Below, piece after piece: positions 8,968-16,097 of a stretch of DNA of 27,465 bases (its first letter is position 1; each line of letters starts with the position of its first letter). A program made the translations under genes and the position numbers. Where the stretch lies: IMG/VR virus record IMGVR_UViG_3300027734_000258, positions 1 through 27,465 of that record; one strand, 5' to 3'. Origin of the DNA: a virus. The notes under the pieces were generated by a model. That model was not told where the DNA came from and made no database searches. It was given only the letters and a program-made list of their open reading frames with translations.

Positions 8968-10041
8968 TTATACTGCACCCCAAGTTGTGCCATTGTAAAA
9001 GTTAAGAACATTTGTTGTAGTATTGTAGATAACCAATCCGGCAACTGGACTTACGATTGCATTTCTTTCTGTTGTTGTCATTCTTGGAGGCAAAAATCCT
9101 TGAGTATTACTTGATATTTCAAGTTTTGCAGATGGAGTTGGAGTTCCTATTCCAACATTACCTGCTGCATCTATAATAAACGGAGTTGTATCTGTAGTCT
9201 CATCCTCGACTCGGAATGGTGCGCCAAGTCCAGATTGAGTTATTCTTACTACATCGTTTGCAGTCGATGCTGAAATGTGCATTTTACCGAGAGGTGCTGT
9301 AATTCCAACTCCAACATCTCCACCGCTTGTTACGCGAATTCTTTCAACATCATTGGATTTTAATATTACCGGATGTAATGAAGATGTTCCTATTTCGGCT
9401 TGCGCGTTTTCTTTTGCGGAAAAGTTTGCATTTACACCACCTTGAACTGCAAGATAGGATGCAGATGCCGCGCTTGATGTGCTGGTATTTACTACCCGTG
9501 CGGCAGTTTGTGATGCTTGCGTCTGTGATACATCCAACTTTACTGCTGGCGCGTTGGTTCCAATACCTACATTGCCATTCGTGTTTGATTGGAGGTTTAC
9601 GCTCGTTCCGTCAATCTGAAGGATCGCGGCGTTAGTAAAAATCCTTGGTGTTGTTCCTGCGGCTTGGATTCGGAGATCGTAGTCATCCGAGTTGGGATTC
9701 TTTAAATCCATGTAAACATTTCCAGACCCACCAACTTCAATTCGTGTATCTCCGGTTGGGTTGTTCAGAAGAAGTTCAGTTCCGCTAATTGAAGAAAAGT
9801 CCGCACCACCATTGGAGTCTCTTGCAACTATGGAGTTTGGAGTATTTGTGCTAACAGCTTTAGTGAATTTGATAAACCCACTTGTAATCCTTGGAATGTC
9901 ACCCTCTTCACCAGTCAATCGTTTCTGGCAGAACGATGAGTCTTCAACGACAAATGCTTTAGCTGTATTTGTTGGCTCAAGTGATTCACAGAATACAGGA
10001 TAGTCAGCATCACAAGGAGGACAAGGTGTGCATGGAGTCAT
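8968..10041 (-). CDS. tail fibre protein with NVGIGT repeats (357 aa)
   Basis: Residues 1-40 are the same five-cysteine module as the downstream collar protein (23 of 40 identical without gaps; Cys at 4, 7, 10, 18, 38). The rest is beta-helical fibre sequence with repeats of the form GNVGIGT-x-APxxKL (three: NGNVGIGTNAPAVKLD, GGDVGVGITAPLGKM, AGNVGIGTPTPSAKLE). It ends with NAIVSPVAGLVIYNTTTNVLNFYNGTTWGAV, a motif commonly found at the tip of phage and bacterial fibre proteins. It is nine codons or fewer from both neighbours, in the fibre cluster. Host recognition is inferred. Confidence 0.8.
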   Translation of the reverse strand: MTPCTPCPPCDADYPVFCESLEPTNTAKAFVVEDSSFCQKRLTGEEGDIPRITSGFIKFTKAVSTNTPNSIVARDSNGGADFSSISGTELLLNNPTGDTRIEVGGSGNVYMDLKNPNSDDYDLRIQAAGTTPRIFTNAAILQIDGTSVNLQSNTNGNVGIGTNAPAVKLDVSQTQASQTAARVVNTSTSSAASASYLAVQGGVNANFSAKENAQAEIGTSSLHPVILKSNDVERIRVTSGGDVGVGITAPLGKMHISASTANDVVRITQSGLGAPFRVEDETTDTTPFIIDAAGNVGIGTPTPSAKLEISSNTQGFLPPRMTTTERNAIVSPVAGLVIYNTTTNVLNFYNGTTWGAV

Positions 10042-10044
10042 AAA

Positions 10045-10563
10045 TTATCTAATCCTTCGTGCTTCTATAGTTCCGTAAGCTGAAAGTGTGCTTACAGTGA
10101 AAGTAGCATTTGCCACAAGATAAACAGTGGTGGTTGCGGTAAGCGTAAATAATTGACCACGCATAGGCAATCCAACATCATTTGATGCCGTTGGAACAAA
10201 TGCAGAAGATACACTTCGTGAAAATGTATCTTGCGCTCCGAGTGTTGCTGCGGTTGTGCTGATTCCTTGTGTTAAAATTGTAATGCTTGTTGTAGCTCCT
10301 GCGCGATAATCAACCTGTCCATTTACATACCATTGTCCAGCGGGTAAGGAAATACTTGTAACAGTTGCTGAAGTTCCAGTTGTCAACGAAACAGCACTAC
10401 CAACGGCGATTGTTGATTGTATTGCTTCCCCAAATCCCGCGATTTGATCTGCCGCATTTTGTGCTACCCTCGCATAGTAGTTTGCGCGATTCGCAATCGC
10501 ATTCATTGCATCTTCGCTTGGGCCACATGGGTTGCATTTGGAATTGGAATTTGAACAACTCAT
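10045..10563 (-). CDS. small Cys-tagged fibre-like structural protein (172 aa)
   Basis: The N terminus is cysteine-rich (MSCSNSNSKCNPCGPSED), recalling the CxxC starts of the next two fibre genes though not alignable along 40 residues. A helical segment with repeated Asn/Ala (about 20-45) follows, and then Thr/Ser-rich beta strands (residues 50-172). The strand-rich half resembles small tail-fibre or decoration domains. No enzyme motif is present. Three nucleotides separate it from the next fibre gene. No Shine-Dalgarno is visible; the leader is A/T-rich. Function beyond virion structure is inference. Confidence 0.6.
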   Translation of the reverse strand: MSCSNSNSKCNPCGPSEDAMNAIANRANYYARVAQNAADQIAGFGEAIQSTIAVGSAVSLTTGTSATVTSISLPAGQWYVNGQVDYRAGATTSITILTQGISTTAATLGAQDTFSRSVSSAFVPTASNDVGLPMRGQLFTLTATTTVYLVANATFTVSTLSAYGTIEARRIR

Positions 10564-10592
10564 ATTTTTAATATATTGATTGTTTTTATTCT

Positions 10593-11012
10593 TTAAGCAA
10601 GAATTATTTTTTGGATTGTGCCTCCTTTAGGTTCTGTAACACGACCATTATCCCACAATATTTTTCCTTTGCTAATATGTGTTCCTTTGTTCTTAGGATT
10701 GTCTTTACGAGATACCCGTATTCCTTCTGCTGGGGGCCATTTTATCGTTAACGATACTTTCTCTTTGGTCGGCTTGTCTTTTTGAATAGGTCGATAGCCA
10801 AAAACAGTAACTTTTCTTTTTAGTTCTTCGTTCCAATAGGTGATAGATTTTTTTTCTACTTGCCCACCTTTAATGGCAGATGACAATTGTTCTGCCACTC
10901 TTTCTGGACTACACTCTAACTGTTCGGCAATTGTTTCGCGGGTATCCCAACCGCTCGGCCATTTGTAATGCTCTTTGTTGTGAGCCTCTACTATTTTGTT
11001 CCAGTTTGCCAT
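10593..11012 (-). CDS. winged-helix-like protein of unknown function (139 aa)
   Basis: Residues about 15-60 look like a small winged helix: WDTRETIAEQLECSPERVAEQLSSAIKGGQVEKKSITYW, with the two-helix spacing and a following hairpin. Residues 60-139 are basic and beta-rich (KRKVTVFGYRP, VSLTIKWPP, ISKGKILWDNGRVT). A clear Shine-Dalgarno (GGAGG) lies 9 nt before the ATG, unusual in this late region. It follows the metallophosphoesterase by 3 nt, so the two may act together on nucleic acid. A small terminase-like or regulatory DNA-binding role is possible but unproven. A near-copy of the dyad repeat lies in its coding sequence at 10742-10757. Confidence 0.6.
   Translation of the reverse strand: MANWNKIVEAHNKEHYKWPSGWDTRETIAEQLECSPERVAEQLSSAIKGGQVEKKSITYWNEELKRKVTVFGYRPIQKDKPTKEKVSLTIKWPPAEGIRVSRKDNPKNKGTHISKGKILWDNGRVTEPKGGTIQKIILA
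10742..10757 (-). repeat. near-copy of dyad repeat in coding sequence
   Basis: The plus strand reads TTATCGTTAACGATAC, one mismatch in the arms. The loop TTAA makes the site fully self-complementary in its centre. It lies inside the 139-aa gene, so selection for function is uncertain. Confidence 0.45.
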
Positions 11013-11015
11013 TGG

Positions 11016-12020
11016 TTAGTCCTCCAAGAATATCGGCCAAGTTCCAGTTCTTCCGCGCTTCGCATCGAACAGAAAGTAAGTTTGTTGTGGTGGTTCAAAC
11101 GCTGCTTTGATAGCAATGCTATATGCGTTGTGTCCTACGAGACTCCCGTTGCTAATCCACTTGGGATTTTGTTGAGAAGTATGCCAGTGACCGAAAATGT
11201 CAATGTCTGCTGACCTCCCCTTATTCCAGCTCGAAATTGCTTTCTCTACAGGTATGGTCAGTCCTCCGATACCCCCTTGATACTTCAATCCATCCCCATG
11301 ATGCAGTCGGAATGTTTTTCCAAATACTTCAAGGTATGTGTGGTAGCTTTCTCCTACAATCCATTCTACGCCTTCAATCTCTTGCTCCAGCAATTTATAA
11401 AGAAGCCACTCGTAGCTATTCTTGTAAGCTGTGCTATGCCGAGGTTTGATTGTAGTTCTGCCGTGATTTCCAATCGAACATGGAATTACGATGCGCTCAA
11501 AGTTCCCTTCTTTTTTAATCGTGTTGATTAACTTGGATAACTTTTGGCGTAACCAAAGAATTGTTTGAGTAGGTGACAATTCATTTTCCTCGCGGAGTTC
11601 TTCGTGAATGTATCCCGTCATTAAATCTCCCAAAAGTGCAAGAACCAAGATAGGAATATCACGTCCCACTCGTTCAATTTCCGTTAGTCGCAAAATAGCT
11701 TGAGTTGCTTTTTCAATACGACGATCTGCAATTTCAAGATTGAAATTGTTTAAGTGTGAAACTGTTCTTGGGTCAACTTGTTCTTCGACGTGCCAGTCAG
11801 ACAATACAGCTACCGCCGCGCTTGATATGCCTCGCGCCGATTCTATCTTGTATGTGTCTTTCTTAAACTTGTCTTCCTTCAATGCAGATACAATTCCAAG
11901 TTGCTTGTCCAACTCGTCTACTGTTTGTTGATAGCGTTTGATTTGGTTTTTGTAATCCGTGATTTCTACTTCATGGGATTTCTTTGTAGCATCCCGCTCG
12001 ATTTGTTGCCATTTATTCAT
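11016..12020 (-). CDS. calcineurin-like metallophosphoesterase (334 aa)
   Basis: All five metallophosphoesterase motifs are visible: D75-x-H77 (SDWHVE), GD132 (LLGDLMTG), GNH186 (IGNHGR), H240-H241 (LHHGDG) and GH278-W-H280 (FGHWHT). These residues bind two metal ions and hydrolyse phosphodiesters or phosphomonoesters in the family. The first 60 residues form a charged coiled coil. The gene is between the lysin and a winged-helix-like protein. Its substrate (DNA end, nucleotide or signalling molecule) cannot be told from sequence. A dyad repeat ends 7 nt before the ATG and no Shine-Dalgarno exists, so expression may depend on coupling with the upstream lysin gene, whose stop lies 14 nt before the ATG. 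Confidence 0.85.
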   Translation of the reverse strand: MNKWQQIERDATKKSHEVEITDYKNQIKRYQQTVDELDKQLGIVSALKEDKFKKDTYKIESARGISSAAVAVLSDWHVEEQVDPRTVSHLNNFNLEIADRRIEKATQAILRLTEIERVGRDIPILVLALLGDLMTGYIHEELREENELSPTQTILWLRQKLSKLINTIKKEGNFERIVIPCSIGNHGRTTIKPRHSTAYKNSYEWLLYKLLEQEIEGVEWIVGESYHTYLEVFGKTFRLHHGDGLKYQGGIGGLTIPVEKAISSWNKGRSADIDIFGHWHTSQQNPKWISNGSLVGHNAYSIAIKAAFEPPQQTYFLFDAKRGRTGTWPIFLED

Positions 12021-12027
12021 TTGTTTT

Positions 12028-12043
12028 TTATCGTTTACGATAA
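12028..12043 (-). repeat. 16-nt dyad repeat at lysin / phosphoesterase junction
   Basis: The sense strand reads TTATCG-TAAA-CGATAA. The TAA in its loop is the stop codon of the lysin gene, whose last codons are GAA TTA TCG TAA, and the dyad ends 7 nt before the phosphoesterase ATG. It is an exact match to the family arms. Confidence 0.85.
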
Positions 12044-12574
12044 TTCCGTTAATAAATATGGAATTGTTTTTTGGTTGTATCTATTCATTTCCGAATAGAC
12101 GAGGTTGATGAACCCATCCCATTGCGGCGGGTAGATTGTTTGACATCCTTCCGAGGAAGTTGAGTTGTATGATCCCTTATGAATGTTGATAGCGATGCCC
12201 ATATCATCTCCAATGCCGTCTCGCGTAACAGGCAACTCCTCTTTGGCGTTAGCAGGTCGCAGTGCTGGATAGCCGCCTCCGGGCTTGCTAATGCCGTGAT
12301 TCCCCTTACGAAAGCGGTGAACGCCCGTTTGAAGCACCGCAATGCCTTTTCTAAAAACTGAAGGATCGGTATTAGCGTTAAACGTAGCATGGACACTTGG
12401 TGAAATCAAAATAATAGCGTCATCATAGACCCCCCGATTATTCCCAGATGGAGCAAATGTTTCAGAGTAATATCCACGAATTCCGACCAGTGCAACGCGA
12501 TCTTCGATTCCTGCTTTGATTACCATAGCAAGAGTCTTCTCTTTTGCTTGTTGTGGTCTGGAATTAGGAACCAT
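12035..12574 (-). CDS. lysin, L,D-transpeptidase (YkuD)-like peptidoglycan enzyme (179 aa)
   Basis: The C-terminal half has the signature of YkuD-type active sites: AINIHKGSYN followed by STSSEGCQT (H132, S140-S141, G143, C144), close to the family pattern of His, spacer, S-x-G-C. Further motifs are DDAIILISPSVHATFNAN, VLQTGVHRFRKGNHG and YPALRP. It directly follows a holin-like membrane protein, a lipoprotein and another membrane protein, so it is the most probable endolysin. YkuD enzymes normally form cross-links, and a phage lysin would be using the fold to cut peptide stems; that is inference. Its ATG overlaps the holin-like stop (TAATG), and its own stop sits inside a dyad repeat. Confidence 0.65.
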   Translation of the reverse strand: MVPNSRPQQAKEKTLAMVIKAGIEDRVALVGIRGYYSETFAPSGNNRGVYDDAIILISPSVHATFNANTDPSVFRKGIAVLQTGVHRFRKGNHGISKPGGGYPALRPANAKEELPVTRDGIGDDMGIAINIHKGSYNSTSSEGCQTIYPPQWDGFINLVYSEMNRYNQKTIPYLLTELS

Positions 12575-12744
12575 TATTTGTTGCTATCTTTGGCAAGGAT
12601 TAAACCGATACCAGCAGTCAATGAGGCAAATAGCAATCCGACATCACCAAGTTGACCAGTCGCAATGAAATCTTTTCCTGCGTCAGCAACTGCCGCGAGG
12701 ATTGTGAATACTCCGAGGAGTGTGGTTTTCCAATTAGTTTTCAT
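12574..12744 (-). CDS. holin-like small membrane protein (56 aa)
   Basis: The 56-residue product begins MKTNWKTTLLG and has two hydrophobic segments, about residues 8-22 (LLGVFTILAAVA) and 35-51 (VGLLFASLTAGIGLILA). A short polar turn separates them, and the tail AKDSNK is charged. This two-helix layout, and its position between a lipoprotein and the lysin with ATGA and TAATG overlaps at its ends, fit a small class II-type holin that makes membrane lesions at lysis. The same context is also used for pinholins. The assignment rests on topology and gene order. Confidence 0.65.
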   Translation of the reverse strand: MKTNWKTTLLGVFTILAAVADAGKDFIATGQLGDVGLLFASLTAGIGLILAKDSNK

Positions 12745-12899
12745 TTTTTTGTTCCTTTTGGTTCAGGAAGTTCATAAGTAAAACTTCCGTATTGTGTCTG
12801 TAGGGAAATTCCAAGTGTCTCGCACCCAGTCAAGAATGCCATTGCGAGAAATGCAAGCGAGATAATAACTAATCCAAGTGCGATTTGTTTAGGGTTCAT
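12741..12899 (-). CDS. small lipoprotein, possible outer-membrane spanin (52 aa)
   Basis: Residues 1-26 form a classic lipoprotein signal: hydrophobic core IALGLVIISLAFLAMAF followed by lipobox LTGC, with Cys26 as the acylated residue. The mature part is only 26 residues (CETLGISLQTQYGSFTYELPEPKGTKK). Neighbouring lysis genes suggest an Rz1-like outer-membrane spanin, but the mature peptide lacks the usual proline richness. The gene overlaps both neighbours by ATGA, so the cassette is translated as a chain. A Gram-negative host is implied if the spanin reading is right. Confidence 0.65.
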   Translation of the reverse strand: MNPKQIALGLVIISLAFLAMAFLTGCETLGISLQTQYGSFTYELPEPKGTKK

Positions 12900-13075
12900 T
12901 TATTTTTATTCCAGTTACGCGCAAGGACGATAAGTGACCCGATACCAACTGCGATACCAACGAGAAGTGATGCAATCCGCAACCATGCCTCTACTTCTGG
13001 CAAGAATGAAATACCAACTGATGTTGCTGTAGCCAATACTCCTGCCATGCCTGCGTTAAATGAGTGTGTGTCCAT
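12896..13075 (-). CDS. small membrane protein of lysis cassette (59 aa)
   Basis: The 59-residue product starts MDTHSFNAGMAGV and has two hydrophobic stretches, about residues 8-25 and 32-52 (IASLLVGIAVGIGSLIVLA). A charged RNWNKNK tail follows. The TGA overlaps the ATG of the lipoprotein gene. It could be a second holin or antiholin, or an inner-membrane spanin partner, though it lacks the long coiled coil of Rz. A degenerate dyad repeat ends 6 nt before its ATG. Confidence 0.6.
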   Translation of the reverse strand: MDTHSFNAGMAGVLATATSVGISFLPEVEAWLRIASLLVGIAVGIGSLIVLARNWNKNK

Positions 13076-13081
13076 TGCGAT

Positions 13082-13097
13082 TTATTGTTTACGATAA
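13082..13097 (-). repeat. dyad repeat at 20-aa peptide / membrane protein junction
   Basis: Sense strand TTATCG-TAAA-CAATAA, one mismatch in the 3' arm. The stop codon of the 20-aa frame lies in its loop (TTA TCG TAA) and it ends 6 nt before the next ATG (13075). Confidence 0.7.
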
Positions 13098-13151
13098 TGT
13101 TATTCCAAGCTCTTGATATGCTACAATAATAGTTTCGTTGCAACAACTCAT
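13089..13151 (-). CDS. 20-aa mini-protein between two dyad repeats
   Basis: A frame of 20 codons, MSCCNETIIVAYQELGITLS, starts at ATG 13151 and ends with TAA inside the dyad repeat at 13082-13097. A second dyad at 13158-13173 ends 6 nt before its ATG, the same spacing seen at longer genes. The Cys-Cys near the start recalls the Cys-rich N termini of the fibre genes. Its evidence as a gene is the exact repeated junction architecture on both sides, not homology. It is too short to judge by codon use. A leader or spacer peptide is the alternative. Confidence 0.5.
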   Translation of the reverse strand: MSCCNETIIVAYQELGITLS

Positions 13152-13157
13152 AGTGAT

Positions 13158-13173
13158 TTATTGTTTACGATAC
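13158..13173 (-). repeat. dyad repeat at 80-aa gene / 20-aa peptide junction
   Basis: Sense strand GTATCG-TAAA-CAATAA, two mismatches from the consensus arms but with the same loop. The stop codon of the 80-aa gene is in the loop (GTA TCG TAA), and the element ends 6 nt before the ATG at 13151. Confidence 0.6.
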
Positions 13174-13407
13174 TGGTTTCCACTTTACCTCTACTCTATC
13201 ATCAAACCATTCAAGGTAGCTTTCCCATTCCGTTTCTGGGCCGGGAGGTTCTGCTTTGATTAATTCTACAAGCGTTGGATCAACCCAATCTTCTGGCACT
13301 GGGTATGGTCGAATAGTGTCAATGCGAGGATTCCCGTCTTCGTCCAGCACAACACTGGAAAGATACTTGTCTCCGTTTGGAAATATGAGTCCGTATGTTT
13401 TAAGCAT
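13165..13407 (-). CDS. small acidic protein of unknown function (80 aa)
   Basis: An 80-residue frame with MLKTYGLIFPNGDKYLSSVVLDEDGNPRIDTIRPYPVPEDWVDPTL at the start (motifs FPNGDKYLSS and YPVPEDW). The C terminus has EWESYLEWFDDRVEVKWKPVS. It is acidic, Trp- and Pro-rich, and has no membrane segment or catalytic motif. It lies 5 nt after the YadA-like fibre gene. A chaperone for the fibre or a small structural role is possible from location. Its C-terminal codons GTA TCG TAA are part of a dyad repeat. Confidence 0.65.
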   Translation of the reverse strand: MLKTYGLIFPNGDKYLSSVVLDEDGNPRIDTIRPYPVPEDWVDPTLVELIKAEPPGPETEWESYLEWFDDRVEVKWKPVS

Positions 13408-13412
13408 AGTAA

Positions 13413-15461
13413 TTATGTTCCGTAAGCCACTTCTACTGCGTCAACCGAAGCTACCCATCTCCATGTTTCAGAAGTAATACCAGTAACCAAGATGCGAAGC
13501 GTATCATCAGCGTTATTTGCAGAAAGCGCAATCGTTGTTCCTGCGGCGTTATCAGTTCCGATAGTCACTGGAGCGTAAACTTCTGAAGAAGTTCCACCAA
13601 CATTCTTAACGCAGTATTGGCGCAAGTAGTGAGCTACAGCAGTTCCATCCGACTTGCTTCCAGTAATGTTAATTGTGCAGGCGATGATCTTTCCAGATGG
13701 GATTCCAAGATATGTTGTGCTTCCATTTAGTGCCATTTCAACTGCTGTGTTCGTTGTGGTTTTACAACGCAGGACAAATCGAGCGCGCTGGGCATCGCCA
13801 GTTACTGTTCCGCTAAAAGTTCCACCGCAATGCGAAAACATTCCATGTCTGTTTGAAACTCCAAAATTTCCAAAAGCAGATGAATAAGTAGCACTTGATG
13901 TAACAGATTCTCCAAAGGCTTGCGAGTTTTGACCAGAAGATATTGCGTTGTTTCCAACGCCACAAGACCCATCTCCTGACGCGTTACAAAATCCACCAAC
14001 AGCAAAAGCATAGTTTCCTGCGGAAGAATTGCGACCAAATGCAAATGCACTTGTTGCATTTGCTGAACAACTGGTTCCAATTGCAGCACTTGGAAACGAT
14101 CCTCCAGTAACAGAATTATTAGAACCCATTGCCACACCATTGGAATTTGTGACAGTATTACCAGAACCAACAGCAAAACTATTAGCTCCACTTGCAATCT
14201 GAGTAGATGCCGATCTTGTTGTTTGTAAATCAACAGCATTTGCTCCACGCGCATTTCCACCAGTTGTAGTTCCATCTGGTTTTGGCCCAAGAATAAATGC
14301 CCCCGTGCCTTTCGGGGTAAGAACAATTGCCGAATTAGACTGACCAGAATGCTGGTTCGTGATAGCAACATTTGCTTGAGTAGAAACAGTAGCATCATCA
14401 ATATTTAAATCAGAATTTTGCAATGTTGCTCCACCAGTTCCGTCAGCGCGAAGGATTGCATTATCAACAGCACCAGTTGTGATTGTTGCTTGCTTGTTGT
14501 TAAAAGTAGTCCAGTTTGCAGCAGTAAGGAAGCCTTTTGTTGATGCAGATGCGGCTTGACCATTAGTATAGTCAATTGAAACAACTCCCGCCGTTGCGTC
14601 AAAATCAGAAGCGGTAAATGCTGCCGCTCCCTTTGTTGTTCCATCTGCCGCTGCGTCTGCAATACTGATTGCGGGAGTTGCCCCGCCAGATGATGCTATT
14701 GGCGAAGTTCCAGTGACAGATATTACTGTCCCTGTTGCAGGAGTTGTCCATGTAGGGGTTCCTGCACCAGCAGAAGTTAATACTTGACCAGCAGTTCCAA
14801 TAGGAGTTACACCCAATGCTGAAGTTGTAGAACCATAGGCTATTCCACCAGCAACAAATGCTGAAGATTGCCCTGTTCCGCCTCGATTTGCGGCAACAGT
14901 ATTGCCATTCCAAGTAGCAGAAGTAATTGATCCGGGATAATCAAATGTATTGGTTGACCAAGAAACATTTGCTGGAGACTGATCGTGTCTATCCCAAGAG
15001 CCTGCTGCAATAGCATTATCAAGCAAAACAACTGTTACATATGCACCAGATGGGATTGAAACAACAAGAGTATTAGAATTGTTATTAACTAAAATTGCAC
15101 CAGAACTTTGATTGTTGTTGAAACTAAAAATTGTGCCTTTTGTTAGAGTAGTAGCATCTGGCAACTTAATCGTTTGTCCACCAGAACCAGTGACAAGAGA
15201 GACAGGAGCAGATGCAGCAGTTAAAACAACTTGAGTTCCAGATGCAGTAATTGTTGCAAGATTATTGAAAAACGCATTCGCTGAGATGTTATTATTAGCG
15301 TCTTTTACAACTACAGTGCTATCAATTGCAATAGTTCCAGAAGTAGTAATGGTTCCACCAGTCAGTCCTGTGCCTGCTGTAATGCTGGTGACTGTTCCAG
15401 CCCCACCGCCACCACCTGCAATATCTAATTTACCTGTAAATGGATTGAATTTATATGCCAT
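13413..15461 (-). CDS. tail fibre / adhesin with YadA-like head repeats (682 aa)
   Basis: The N terminus MAYKFNPFTGKLDIAGG is a widespread start of phage fibre proteins, followed by a Gly-rich linker and repeating TVTSITAGTGLTGG / GGTGQSSA / GTAGQVLTSAGAGTPTWTTP segments typical of fibres. Residues about 415-535 contain YadA-type left-handed beta-roll repeats (NSFAVGSGNTV, NGVAMGSNNSV, SAAIGTSCSANA, SAFAFGRNSSAG, YAFAVGGFCNA, SQAFGESVTS). A C-terminal beta domain (about 560-682) with AEMALNGSTT-like and RWVASVDAVEVAYGT strands probably forms the tip. It is a trimeric host-attachment protein by family. Low-complexity repeats make several frame shadows here but only this frame is continuous. 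Confidence 0.85.
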   Translation of the reverse strand: MAYKFNPFTGKLDIAGGGGGAGTVTSITAGTGLTGGTITTSGTIAIDSTVVVKDANNNISANAFFNNLATITASGTQVVLTAASAPVSLVTGSGGQTIKLPDATTLTKGTIFSFNNNQSSGAILVNNNSNTLVVSIPSGAYVTVVLLDNAIAAGSWDRHDQSPANVSWSTNTFDYPGSITSATWNGNTVAANRGGTGQSSAFVAGGIAYGSTTSALGVTPIGTAGQVLTSAGAGTPTWTTPATGTVISVTGTSPIASSGGATPAISIADAAADGTTKGAAAFTASDFDATAGVVSIDYTNGQAASASTKGFLTAANWTTFNNKQATITTGAVDNAILRADGTGGATLQNSDLNIDDATVSTQANVAITNQHSGQSNSAIVLTPKGTGAFILGPKPDGTTTGGNARGANAVDLQTTRSASTQIASGANSFAVGSGNTVTNSNGVAMGSNNSVTGGSFPSAAIGTSCSANATSAFAFGRNSSAGNYAFAVGGFCNASGDGSCGVGNNAISSGQNSQAFGESVTSSATYSSAFGNFGVSNRHGMFSHCGGTFSGTVTGDAQRARFVLRCKTTTNTAVEMALNGSTTYLGIPSGKIIACTINITGSKSDGTAVAHYLRQYCVKNVGGTSSEVYAPVTIGTDNAAGTTIALSANNADDTLRILVTGITSETWRWVASVDAVEVAYGT

Positions 15462-15462
15462 A

Positions 15463-15729
15463 CTATGGGTAAGTGATTGTTACTTTTACTAAGTTTGTAT
15501 CGTTTACTGTTGGAGGTTGAGTAGCATACTCAAGCGTTAGTGTAGCCACTAAGACTCCTGCATTTTTATACAGAACAGTCGCAATATTATTTGTGGCCCC
15601 ATAGTAGGTGATGTCAATCCTATCATACGGAGGAATGTCAAATCCAGTAACTTGTTTCAATTGCTCATAGATATTGAAATTTTGTTGATCTGGAGTTAGA
15701 TTGATGAAGCAGGGTTGTGTGAGTGCCAT
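15463..15729 (-). CDS. small beta-rich protein next to the fibre gene (88 aa)
   Basis: The 88-residue product has a short N terminus (MALTQPCFINLTPDQQNFNIYEQLKQ), then strands IDITYYGATNNIATVLYKNAG and VATLTLEYATQ, ending NLVKVTITYP. Its stop is 1 nt from the start of the YadA-like fibre gene, and a dyad repeat ends 6 nt before its own ATG. No motif is recognised. A small fibre-base or attachment accessory protein is suggested by position only. Confidence 0.6.
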   Translation of the reverse strand: MALTQPCFINLTPDQQNFNIYEQLKQVTGFDIPPYDRIDITYYGATNNIATVLYKNAGVLVATLTLEYATQPPTVNDTNLVKVTITYP

Positions 15730-15735
15730 AATATT

Positions 15736-15751
15736 TTATCGGTTACGATAA
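15736..15751 (-). repeat. 16-nt dyad repeat between 95-aa and 88-aa genes
   Basis: Sense strand TTATCG-TAAC-CGATAA, an exact arm match. It begins immediately after the TAA of the 95-aa gene and ends 6 nt before the ATG at 15729, so it is the whole intercistronic gap. Confidence 0.85.
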
Positions 15752-16039
15752 TTAACCGCCGAAATTTCTTTGAAGAGCGTTCTCAAGCGAATCATTAAGA
15801 AGGAACAATTGCTGATCTTCAGTTTTTTGAACAAAACAATTCTCGGCGATTGGAGTTCCGTTACCATACGTTTGAAGCGCAGCATAAAATTGATACATTT
15901 TAGCTGAATCGCTCATAGCATCAAAACATCCGTAAGACACAACGGGAATAGTAATTCCTCTACTTAATCCTACTGATTGAATTGTTAGAAGAAGCGGATA
16001 GGATTTATTGCGGTAGTCAAGAGCGGTAAAACAAGCCAT
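15752..16039 (-). CDS. small protein of unknown function (95 aa)
   Basis: The ATG at 16039 (MACFTALDYRNKSYPLLLTIQ) is preferred over an upstream in-frame GTG at 16084, because the longer version would translate through a GC-rich hairpin at 16058-16086 and a poly-A/T run. The product is mixed, with SRGITIPVVSYGCFDAMSDSAKMYQFYAALQTYG and a C-terminal QQLFLLNDSLENALQRNFGG. No domain is recognised. Placement between the decoration-like protein and fibre genes suggests a head-completion or small tail component, but this is a guess. Confidence 0.6.
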   Translation of the reverse strand: MACFTALDYRNKSYPLLLTIQSVGLSRGITIPVVSYGCFDAMSDSAKMYQFYAALQTYGNGTPIAENCFVQKTEDQQLFLLNDSLENALQRNFGG

Positions 16040-16043
16040 AATT

Positions 16044-16086
16044 AAAAAAAAGGGTAAGGGTGAGGAAGTATTGAGCTTCCCCACCC
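16044..16086 (-). terminator. GC-rich hairpin with T run after the decoration-like gene
   Basis: The minus strand has a hairpin at 16086-16058: GGGTG, one mismatched base, GGAAG, a 7-nt loop, CTTCC, one base, CACCC. It is followed after 6 nt by eight Ts (16051-16044). The stem begins 11 nt after the stop of the 204-aa gene and ends about 18 nt before the ATG of the next. It is attenuator-like, because late genes continue downstream. Confidence 0.55.
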
Positions 16087-16097
16087 AAAGTTAAGGT

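Noticed and set aside
12035-12043. dyad repeats as standard intrinsic terminators
   Set aside because: Stems are only 6 bp and A/T-rich, and continuous late genes follow at once with no consistent T run.
16040-16084. GTG start at 16084 for the 95-aa gene
   Set aside because: It would translate the GC-rich hairpin and T run; ATG 16039 follows them.
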